Positions 15,502-21,565 of a stretch of 58,562 bases of DNA are shown one piece after another (position 1 is the first letter of the stretch; each line of letters starts with the position of its first letter). The stretch comes from Cellvibrio mixtus subsp. mixtus J3-8. GTDB lineage: Bacteria; Pseudomonadota; Gammaproteobacteria; Pseudomonadales; Cellvibrionaceae. Below the pieces are notes generated by a model. That model did not search any database. It was not told the origin of the DNA and worked only from the letters and a program-made list of their open reading frames with translations. The translations under genes were made by a program, and so were the position numbers. The stretch spans positions 19,379 to 77,940 of the forward strand of contig NZ_KN266207.1 of assembly GCF_000766945.1 (NCBI RefSeq). The letters are read 5' to 3'.

Positions 15502-16338
15502 TTAAATTTCTAACTTGCCGCGATAGAGTTCCAAGTCAGTCTCAACAAAGCGATCGTTGAGAATGTCGAGGAAGTTTTCGCTAATGGTTTCCTGCATGGT
15601 TTCCAATTGGCGAATGGCAATTTTGAAAATTGGTGCTTCATGTGCGGTAATCAGTGCGATGCGGCACTCGAATGTTTGTTCATCCAGACCGCTGTACGGG
15701 ATGCAGGTGAATTTCATCAGGGAAGGTAGGGCTGACTCGCTCTTGGCTTCGATCGATTCCAGCGCAGATTTGGTGGCTTTAAAGTCCTGTGCTTCGTGAT
15801 CTTCTTTGCGAGAGGATTCAATGGTTACTCGGCGCACTGCTGAAATAACTTTGCGCGTTTCCAATATGTCGCCTTCGCTATCAAGGAACTCCAAATTGGG
15901 TACCCAGTCTTCAATCCATTCGGCGAATTGCTTTTGAGAAAAATTCATGTTGGCGGTGTTAAGCAGGGCGCGGAGTTCTGCGCTCTTATCAAGCGACAAA
16001 ACACTAGTGAAATCACCATGGCCCGGATTGTTCGCATCACCCAAGTTGAAAAACACTTTGGCGGTCATTTTGTCCGGATCAATAAAACCAGTAGATTCCC
16101 CTTTAACTTGATGCGCTTTCACAAATGCAACAAAGTCATTGATTACGGTGGTGTTCATCTGGCCACGGAAGCGAGAGCGCTTCGGCTGAAATTTTTCCAG
16201 CTCGACCAGGCTAAAATCTTGCGGTACTACAGCTACAGGTTTTGCATTCGAGGCAAGGCGTTTGGTGATCGCTTCGTTAGCGGTAGCGACTGCATCTGCT
16301 TTGCGAATTTCCTGAATTGCTGAACTATCTAAACTCAT
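15502..16338 (-). CDS. DUF2303-family phage protein (YfdQ-like)
   Basis: 278 aa, cytoplasmic. Recognised by the pattern LVELEKFQPKRSRFRGQMNT and later FKIAIRQLETMQETISENFL, shared with DUF2303 proteins of temperate phages (E. coli YfdQ is one). Function unknown in the family; usually in early operons near recombination or inhibitor genes. Preceded by the gene at 16384, its usual neighbour. Confidence 0.82.
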   Translation of the reverse strand: MSLDSSAIQEIRKADAVATANEAITKRLASNAKPVAVVPQDFSLVELEKFQPKRSRFRGQMNTTVINDFVAFVKAHQVKGESTGFIDPDKMTAKVFFNLGDANNPGHGDFTSVLSLDKSAELRALLNTANMNFSQKQFAEWIEDWVPNLEFLDSEGDILETRKVISAVRRVTIESSRKEDHEAQDFKATKSALESIEAKSESALPSLMKFTCIPYSGLDEQTFECRIALITAHEAPIFKIAIRQLETMQETISENFLDILNDRFVETDLELYRGKLEI

Positions 16339-16383
16339 TTTCTATCTACCTTTGGTAGTTAATGGGAGGGTTAAAGATTCGGG

Positions 16384-16722
16384 CTATACCTGTGCGGGTA
16401 TTTCACCTTTTTTTCCAATCATTGGAATTTGGTTCTCGGGGAAAAAGCTCATGGCGCCGCCTTTCCCAACATGCATTGGTGTGCTGGTTTGTTCGTCTTC
16501 CTGCACCGATCCACGCTTGGTTGGACGGACGTATTTCACTTTGTGGTCAACGGTTACCTGGTGGCCGTTACCGATTTGCTTTAATTCAAATTCAAGCGTG
16601 ATCTTGCCTTTACGGCCGTGATCGCAAACGGCGCCGGCCACTTGTGAAAGGATGTGTGAAAGTTTTTCTTCAAATACGCCTCCATCCAAATCACCCAAAA
16701 AAGTTCCTACATTTGTGCTCAT
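16384..16722 (-). CDS. Hypothetical early protein preceding the DUF2303 gene
   Basis: 112 aa. Contains FLGDLDGGVFEEKLSHILSQ and a beta-rich centre (KITLEFELKQIGNGHQVTVD), a type commonly found directly upstream of DUF2303 genes. ATGA overlap with the 55-aa gene before it. Function unknown. Confidence 0.7.
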   Translation of the reverse strand: MSTNVGTFLGDLDGGVFEEKLSHILSQVAGAVCDHGRKGKITLEFELKQIGNGHQVTVDHKVKYVRPTKRGSVQEDEQTSTPMHVGKGGAMSFFPENQIPMIGKKGEIPAQV

Positions 16723-16886
16723 GACTCTTTCCTCTTGGAGTTAACAAAAAAAGTAATTTCAACGTGACTTTTAACTAACGCTTGCCACTGTGGAGGGACT
16801 TTATTTAAGTGTTCCTGCCGTTGCTCTTTCGTGGGTAAGGCCGCGATTTCGCTGGCCCAGTGGCGGGGCCGTTTTTCTCTTTGCAT
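16719..16886 (-). CDS. 55-aa hypothetical protein
   Basis: Reads MQREKRPRHWASEIAALPTK then EQRQEHLNKVPPQWQALVKS. Its start overlaps the upstream stop (TAATG) and its stop overlaps the next start (ATGA), so it fits the operon exactly. The phrase HWASEIAALPTKEQRQEHL resembles a recurrent small phage protein family as remembered; function unknown. Confidence 0.68.
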   Translation of the reverse strand: MQREKRPRHWASEIAALPTKEQRQEHLNKVPPQWQALVKSHVEITFFVNSKRKES

Positions 16887-17335
16887 TAACTGGCCTTATT
16901 CAAAAGCCCCATGCTCCCCAATAATTCCAGGCACTTTTTGCGCTCGGTTTGATCTTCCGCACTACGCGGTTTTTGCTGCAGCTCCCTAGCGTTTTGTTCG
17001 TTGAGCGGAAGCACTAAAGGGGGTAGTGAGCTTGCTATATTTAATTTATTTTCCAATTCATGGATTCCTAATCGCGTGATGACTGTGACCACGTAATGCA
17101 CCTTCACTTTTTTGTTGCGTTGTGAAGGCCGCTTACGCTGTTCTGTAGTTAAAAATCCTGCTGCGATGGTCCAATGGTAGGGGTGGTTTCGCTCTTGTCT
17201 CGATGCGTTAATCCACTGCCTTTTTATGGGATATTTTTTGCTTTCACCGCGCAGTATTTTGTAAAACTCTATTTCACTAATACCGAATAAGTGAGCCGCA
17301 TCTTTGAGGTCATAATTCTTATTCGGTATGTTCAT
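16886..17335 (-). CDS. KilAC/antirepressor-like DNA-binding protein
   Basis: 149 aa. YDLKDAAHLFGISEIEFYKILR (key: AAHLFGIS...F) followed by HPYHWTIAAGFLT and YVVTVITRLGIHELENKL matches the winged-helix layout of the C-terminal KilAC domain of phage antirepressors, without an N-terminal Bro or AntA domain. It may bind DNA and modulate lysogeny; the match is pattern-based. One-base overlap with the downstream 55-aa gene. Confidence 0.55.
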   Translation of the reverse strand: MNIPNKNYDLKDAAHLFGISEIEFYKILRGESKKYPIKRQWINASRQERNHPYHWTIAAGFLTTEQRKRPSQRNKKVKVHYVVTVITRLGIHELENKLNIASSLPPLVLPLNEQNARELQQKPRSAEDQTERKKCLELLGSMGLLNKAS

Positions 17336-17338
17336 TTG

Positions 17339-17596
17339 CTATTGCACTCGGTCGCTGGTTGGAATCGAAAGGCAAGCAACAAACTGATTCATTTCTTGGT
17401 GCAAATCGTTAAGCAACTGACAGCCTTCATCTTCGGAAACGATTTCCGCTACTTCTGTGAAGGTTACGAGCATCACTTGGGCGCCGCCGTAAAATGCGAG
17501 CTTGCATTCATTAATTTGGGTTTCGAGTGCGTCTGCAGGCAATACACCTTTTTTGTACGTTTCCCATAATTGCGCGATGGTAAATTTCTTTTTCAT
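17339..17596 (-). CDS. Hypothetical early protein
   Basis: 85 aa, acidic, with FTIAQLWETYKKGVLPADAL at the start. Overlaps the preceding gene as ATGA and is 3 bases from the next. No family recognised. Confidence 0.62.
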   Translation of the reverse strand: MKKKFTIAQLWETYKKGVLPADALETQINECKLAFYGGAQVMLVTFTEVAEIVSEDEGCQLLNDLHQEMNQFVACLSIPTSDRVQ

Positions 17597-17925
17597 AGTT
17601 GCTTTCCGTCCACGTTATTGCGCGCGTAAATCATTGCGCTGTAATTGATAATGCTGATGTAGTCTTTATTGTTGATGGCTTTTTCCAGCAGCTTTTCAAG
17701 ATTTTCTATGGTGCATTCCTCTTCAATCCACCAGCCGCTTTTGCCGTTGTTGTGCGCTTCAAATAAGCTCACACGGACAGCCATTTCCACGAACAGAGCG
17801 AGGTCGCTCGCAAGCATTTCGTCGATCAATGTGCGGGGGTAATGCTTGTGATTGGCCCGATAGCTCTTAATGCTTAGTGCTAACAGGTATGCGCCTTGCT
17901 GAATGGTTTTTAGGCCCGCCATCAC
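17593..17925 (-). CDS. Hypothetical early protein
   Basis: 110 aa helical protein (TIQQGAYLLALSIKSYRANH; FVEMAVRVSLFEAHNNG). ATGA overlaps on both sides. No family recognised. Confidence 0.62.
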   Translation of the reverse strand: MMAGLKTIQQGAYLLALSIKSYRANHKHYPRTLIDEMLASDLALFVEMAVRVSLFEAHNNGKSGWWIEEECTIENLEKLLEKAINNKDYISIINYSAMIYARNNVDGKQL

Positions 17926-18485
17926 GCCGCCTCTTTGTTCGCGGTGTCGATTTTTTTCATCAAGTCGGCAATGGCTTTGCGGTCATTTAAATTGAGGGTG
18001 TTGCTGTCCACGATAATGTCTGTGGCGTTTGTGCTGAGTGGGTGAAAGTCTGGCCAGCCTTCACCGTGTTTAACGTGCACCATGATTCCGCCGCGATTCC
18101 GAATAAAATCGGCTTCCGCTGGTCTGGATATGCCACTAATCACATGGCCACCAAAAATGTTCTGCAGAGTTTCGGTAAAGCCTGCAATGCTGCGTTCAAG
18201 TCTCAGTGCGGCAACATCAGTAAAATAATTTGTATTGAGCTCGTAGATCGCTGCAAAAAAAGAACGCTCAAATGCGGCTACAGTGCATTTCAATTCATTA
18301 ATTTTTTGCGTTGCAGGTAGCAGCGCAGCGTTTTGTGACGTTAGGCCGGTTACTGCTGCCAGAACGTCATGGAAAGGTTGGCGCATATTGATATTGATCA
18401 GGTTCAGTTCCTGGCTGATCAAATGAGTGACGGCTTTGGTTGTTGGATTGCGCTGGCCTGTGACGCCGACTAATAAGCGATTCAT
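17922..18485 (-). CDS. dNMP-kinase-like P-loop protein with degenerate Walker A
   Basis: 187 aa. The C-terminal half matches phage deoxynucleotide monophosphate kinase-like proteins: ISRPAEADFIRNRGGIMVHV, then HPLSTNATDIIVDSNTLNL. At the N-terminus the sequence is LLVGVTGQRNPTTKAVTHLI, where GxxxxGK[ST] is expected, so the nucleotide-binding Lys-Ser/Thr of the P-loop is not intact. It may bind nucleotides without catalysis, or have another role. ATG at 18485 chosen by TAATG overlap and GAGG. Confidence 0.6.
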   Translation of the reverse strand: MNRLLVGVTGQRNPTTKAVTHLISQELNLININMRQPFHDVLAAVTGLTSQNAALLPATQKINELKCTVAAFERSFFAAIYELNTNYFTDVAALRLERSIAGFTETLQNIFGGHVISGISRPAEADFIRNRGGIMVHVKHGEGWPDFHPLSTNATDIIVDSNTLNLNDRKAIADLMKKIDTANKEAA

Positions 18486-18901
18486 TAACAAATTTCCTCA
18501 ATATCAATTAATAAACTTTTATTTTTGCCGGCGCGTTGTGCGCGAGCAGTTTGGGTGCGAGTGGTGCGAGAAACGCGCGCATTTATTCCGTTGTCATCCG
18601 CTTGCAGTGCAGATAAAAAACACATGAACGACACGAAAAAAATTGAGCGCAATTGCAAGTAACCATTGCGAATCGCTTTGGTAATTAATTCGGGAGTGGA
18701 GTCGGCGTGCAGCTTTAAAAACAGTGCAGTTATGGCCTGTTTTATATTTGCGGGGCTGCAGCAGAGTAGTTGCGCACACTCACTTATGGAATTGCCGCGA
18801 GCGCGTAGTAACAGCACTTGGCATTGCCGCGGCGGTAGACCGGATGTGTGCAGGTCGCCGCATTGGTATCCGGTTTCTGTGCGTTCCGTGGGGCCGTTCA
18901 T
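18485..18901 (-). CDS. LuxR-type HTH protein
   Basis: 138 aa from ATG 18901 (ATGA overlap with the preceding stop). LPPRQCQVLLLRARGNSISE...CSPANIKQAITALFLKLHA (about 22-67) is a GerE/LuxR-like helix-turn-helix. A hydrophobic stretch FFVSFMCFLSAL follows, then a basic tail. No receiver or ligand domain. Probably a small phage transcription factor; whether the hydrophobic segment is a membrane anchor is unclear. Confidence 0.65.
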   Translation of the reverse strand: MNGPTERTETGYQCGDLHTSGLPPRQCQVLLLRARGNSISECAQLLCCSPANIKQAITALFLKLHADSTPELITKAIRNGYLQLRSIFFVSFMCFLSALQADDNGINARVSRTTRTQTARAQRAGKNKSLLIDIEEIC

Positions 18902-19167
18902 TGCAGGCGCTCCGCAAAACACGCGCGCACTTCTGCCTCGGTGCGAGGTTTATGCCCAGGGAATAAAATTGGCGATAATTCATTGAAATCGAGGTAAGCG
19001 GCTTCCACACAAGACAGCACTTCGCCCAGGGATAAATCCAGCAAGTCGCACGACTTTATCTTTGCGAGGTTTTCAATTCGCTCAATAACCAGCCGTTCAT
19101 AATTCCCATTGCATTCTTCGAGATTGAGTACGGAAAAAATGCCATGTACCCGCGACAGTACGCTCAT
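18898..19167 (-). CDS. Hypothetical early protein
   Basis: 89 aa, acidic helical (NLEECNGNYERLVIERIENL). ATGA overlaps with neighbours on both sides support expression. No family recognised. Confidence 0.62.
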   Translation of the reverse strand: MSVLSRVHGIFSVLNLEECNGNYERLVIERIENLAKIKSCDLLDLSLGEVLSCVEAAYLDFNELSPILFPGHKPRTEAEVRACFAERLQ

Positions 19168-19370
19168 GCTGCAGCGCCTCCCCCGTTAAATGGTTTCGGG
19201 GAACTAGCGTGGGCTTGTTTAACTTTGGCTGTCTTACCTGGTGGGATAAGGTGCAGATACCTTCCGGTTACAGCGGAGTAACCCTGTAAATGCTGTGACC
19301 ACAAAAAGACTCGCAATGGATATGCCCATTGTTTGGCTGTGAATGATGGGTGAATGCCTATAGTCCCCAT
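19164..19370 (-). CDS. Hypothetical first gene of the leftward operon
   Basis: 68 aa, basic. GAGG lies 7 bases before the ATG, and the start is about 36 bases downstream of the PL -10 box, so this is the first gene transcribed from PL. Position corresponds to early functions such as N in lambda, but no antitermination motif is evident. Confidence 0.62.
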   Translation of the reverse strand: MGTIGIHPSFTAKQWAYPLRVFLWSQHLQGYSAVTGRYLHLIPPGKTAKVKQAHASSPKPFNGGGAAA

Positions 19371-19405
19371 TGGAATTGCCTCAATGTTTGTAGGTATTGA
19401 TTAAA

Positions 19406-19448
19406 TCTATACAAGTATGCATAGTTATGTCAATGCATTAATGCATAG
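19406..19448 (-). promoter_or_regulatory. PL promoter with operators OL1 and OL2
   Basis: Minus-strand TTGACA (19428-19433), 16-base spacer, TATAGA (19406-19411). Two 18-base operators of pattern CWATRCA-N4-TGYATWG lie at 19407-19424 (covering -10) and 19431-19448 (covering -35), 24 bases apart. The same pair and spacing recur at 20688-20729. The rest of 19449-19549 holds a hairpin AGGGGCT/AGCCCCT at about 19515-19532. Confidence 0.8.
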
Positions 19449-19549
19449 TTATGAGGAATAACTACTCAAAAGTGTTTAAGAGTATCTGGGTGGGGTCGCG
19501 GAAAGTTAGGCTTAAGGGGCTGTAAAGCCCCTCATGGTGAAGGGGAATG

Positions 19550-20080
19550 CTATTTAGATTTCCAAACTCTGGTATCTATTACTTCCAACGTAATTTGGGT
19601 GATTTCTGAATTATGATCCAGTGCTTGGTCGAGTGATACAACGGTTTTCCCTACGGGAATGTTTCGTATGCTTTCGGGCCAAAAGTTGCGACTTGCGATA
19701 GGTTTATTGTTTGCGTTTAGGCCAACTATTTTCAATTGAGCTCCTGATGGAACCGCGCAGGCATTTGTTAGCGTCGCGGAGCCCTCCATGTAGTAACAGT
19801 CTGATTGGCTGCACTTATTGGCAAAAGTGAAATTGTTAATTTCTACCGAAAAATCACTTACCGTACATGGGCTATTTTTAGGTGTTGATTGAAGTGTCGG
19901 ATAGTTTGGTGTGTGTGAGTTCTGTCCGGTTGCGAAGTGGTAGCAGATGAATCCAACGATTGCTACTGCAGCAATTTTTGTAAGGCTATAGTGAGTGCTC
20001 ACTGGTTTACCGCAAGTAGGGCATGCCTTTGCTGAATTACTCATTAAGCCCGAGCATTCCCGGCATTTTATTAACGACAT
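19550..20080 (-). CDS. Zinc-ribbon membrane protein in the rex position
   Basis: 176 aa from ATG 20080 (GGAGG 5 bases upstream). An N-terminal zinc ribbon CRECSGLMSNSAKACPTCGKP (about 6-25; four Cys), one membrane helix (about 33-50), then an extracytoplasmic domain with further Cys pairs. It lies directly downstream of the repressor gene, the place of rexAB in lambda, and should be expressed in the lysogen. A superinfection-exclusion or envelope role is inference. Confidence 0.75.
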   Translation of the reverse strand: MSLIKCRECSGLMSNSAKACPTCGKPVSTHYSLTKIAAVAIVGFICYHFATGQNSHTPNYPTLQSTPKNSPCTVSDFSVEINNFTFANKCSQSDCYYMEGSATLTNACAVPSGAQLKIVGLNANNKPIASRNFWPESIRNIPVGKTVVSLDQALDHNSEITQITLEVIDTRVWKSK

Positions 20081-20139
20081 GTATCCTCCATTGATGTTGT
20101 TAGGGATTGTAATTTTTAGAAATAAACTATTTTGCAACT

Positions 20140-20370
20140 ATGGTTAGTCACGCGCAGAAAGCGTTTAATCATAGATCAGATTTGGATATTGGTATGGATT
20201 TTCTTGAAGTGTATGTACTGTTTAGTAGGTTAACTAATGAGCAAAAAAGGGAGATTTTAACGGAGATTAATTCTGGTTGTTCTTCGAATCATTTAGCTTC
20301 TTGTAGAGCAGGGTTTGAGCACGTATCTGTTCCTTCAGTTCCTCAGGTAGATGAAGATAAGCATTCATAA
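20140..20370 (+). CDS. Doubtful 76-aa ORF converging on the repressor gene
   Basis: The first 45 residues look natural (MDFLEVYVLFSRLTNEQKRE), but there is no ribosome site and the last 104 bases are antisense to the repressor 3' end. Could be a truncated gene. Confidence 0.25.
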   Translation: MVSHAQKAFNHRSDLDIGMDFLEVYVLFSRLTNEQKREILTEINSGCSSNHLASCRAGFEHVSVPSVPQVDEDKHS

Positions 20371-20665
20371 ACTCCTCATCTTCTGCCGATTGAGGGCTCA
20401 CACCATCCAGCAAATCAATCGGCAATTCGCCTCTCATCTGAGCTGGACTAATTCTGAATGCTTTAGCGAGCCTATTGATGTTTTCATCTGTTGGTTTACT
20501 CGATCCTGCAAACCATCTAGACACATTGGTTTGTGATGTGCCTGCCTGCCTTCCAATCTCACTTTGATTCGGTTTTCCTGCGCGCAAGTAATCGCCACCT
20601 TTCGCCAGGCAAATTAGCGTTAGGGTTTCTATTAGAGTCCGTGTTTTAAATCTTTTGCTATTCAT
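20267..20665 (-). CDS. CI-like phage repressor, HTH only
   Basis: 132 aa. HTH_3 domain with QSEIGRQAGTSQTNVSRWFA (about 34-53) and RLAKAFRISPAQM; the short acidic C-terminal region PEELKEQIRAQTLLY may dimerise. There is no S24/LexA-type autocleavage domain, so classic RecA-driven self-cleavage is not expected and induction must work differently. Divergent from the Cro-like gene across a shared operator pair. Little or no ribosome site, as in leaderless or weakly translated PRM messages. Confidence 0.85.
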   Translation of the reverse strand: MNSKRFKTRTLIETLTLICLAKGGDYLRAGKPNQSEIGRQAGTSQTNVSRWFAGSSKPTDENINRLAKAFRISPAQMRGELPIDLLDGVSPQSAEDEEFMNAYLHLPEELKEQIRAQTLLYKKLNDSKNNQN

Positions 20666-20687
20666 ATGCGAATACTACAGAAAATAT

Positions 20688-20730
20688 CTATGCATGTTTG
20701 CATTGTTATATCTATACATTTGTGTATAGT
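20688..20730 (+). promoter_or_regulatory. PR promoter with operators OR1 and OR2
   Basis: Operators CTATGCA-TGTT-TGCATTG (20688-20705) and CTATACA-TTTG-TGTATAG (20712-20729), 24 bases apart as at PL. PR: TTGTTA (20703-20708), 16-base spacer, TATAGT (20725-20730), in the same register as PL. PRM for the repressor reads the other way from here. Confidence 0.8.
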
Positions 20731-20759
20731 TGTGCTCGTTTAAATGTAGAGGATTCAAC

Positions 20760-20951
20760 ATGATTGGCATTCAAGCGATGTTGTCATATCTGATTGAGCA
20801 TGGTTGGTCTCAGTCTGCTTTAGCCAGAGAACTGGGGACTACGCAATCAACGATTCACCGTTTGGTTGAAAAAAACCAAGCCACTAGTTATGAGTTAGGT
20901 AAAAAAATCGAGAAGCTTTACGGCGACGAATCTCAGAAGAAAGCTGCCTAA
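20760..20951 (+). CDS. Cro-like HTH regulator
   Basis: 63 aa from ATG 20760 with AGAGGA 7 bases upstream. Nearly all HTH: WSQSALARELGTTQSTIHRL. First gene of the rightward operon from PR, divergent from the repressor. Expected to bind the same operators and repress early transcription. Confidence 0.85.
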   Translation: MIGIQAMLSYLIEHGWSQSALARELGTTQSTIHRLVEKNQATSYELGKKIEKLYGDESQKKAA

Positions 20952-21073
20952 CTGCTTCCCATCCGTGGGGTGCAGCTAATTTCCCTGGCTTTCTGGTTGG
21001 TGAGTTCATTGTGCTTTTTTGCATCAATGATCGCTGTCACCGGCTGGCTATGTTTTTTTATACAGGAGGATAA

Positions 21074-21250
21074 GTGAAAAAAATTCGGACTTGCTGTGAT
21101 TTGTTGGTAGAGCAAAAAGAGCTAAAAGCGAGGTTAGCTCTTTTGCGTGCGGAGAGCGTGGAGGATGGGCCAGCTAAACGGCGTCTTTTGGCAGTTTCCA
21201 GCCTTCTTTCTCTTGATGCAAAACTAATTCGATGTCCTCGTAAGACATAG
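21074..21250 (+). CDS. 58-aa ORF downstream of the Cro-like gene
   Basis: Starts with GTG behind a strong AGGAGGA site and reads MKKIRTCCDLLVEQKELKAR, a helical start. The final third overlaps the opposing gene 21174-21434, which looks better supported in that part. May be a real CII-position gene or a truncated one. Nothing else is seen in 20952-21073. Confidence 0.38.
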   Translation: MKKIRTCCDLLVEQKELKARLALLRAESVEDGPAKRRLLAVSSLLSLDAKLIRCPRKT

Positions 21251-21434
21251 ACTGTACATCGCGTGGTAGCCAGTGGAATTTCTGAATCAGATAAAAGTGA
21301 ATTGCATCCATTCCTCCGAGGTTCTTGTATTTCTCGCGTTTCGCCAGTGTGTCTCCAAATACGGCGAGGCTATAAGCAAGGTCTCCTTGAGCGCTGTGGA
21401 GTCGATGCAAAATTTCATATTTTTCATTTTTCAT
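21174..21434 (-). CDS. 86-aa hypothetical protein opposing the PR operon
   Basis: GGAG lies 7 bases before the ATG. Helical, aromatic-rich (EKYEILHRLHSAQGDLAYSL, HFYLIQKFHWLPRDV). It is transcribed against the Cro/primase operon, which is unusual in a lambda-like early region and suggests a lysogenically expressed or independently regulated gene. No family recognised. Confidence 0.6.
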   Translation of the reverse strand: MKNEKYEILHRLHSAQGDLAYSLAVFGDTLAKREKYKNLGGMDAIHFYLIQKFHWLPRDVQSMSYEDIELVLHQEKEGWKLPKDAV

Positions 21435-21565
21435 GATTAATCTCCATGTGATTAATTGTGATTGGGGATGGGTGTTGGCGCACCCAGCCCCGTTTTTACA
21501 CTATCGACCAGCTTTCTGCATAGAGCTGAGTGACGCATTTTTACTTATAAGATCGGGTTTGGGTA

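Noticed and set aside
20952-21073. Additional gene between the Cro-like gene and the 58-aa frame
   Set aside because: No start with a ribosome site and no open frame of natural composition.
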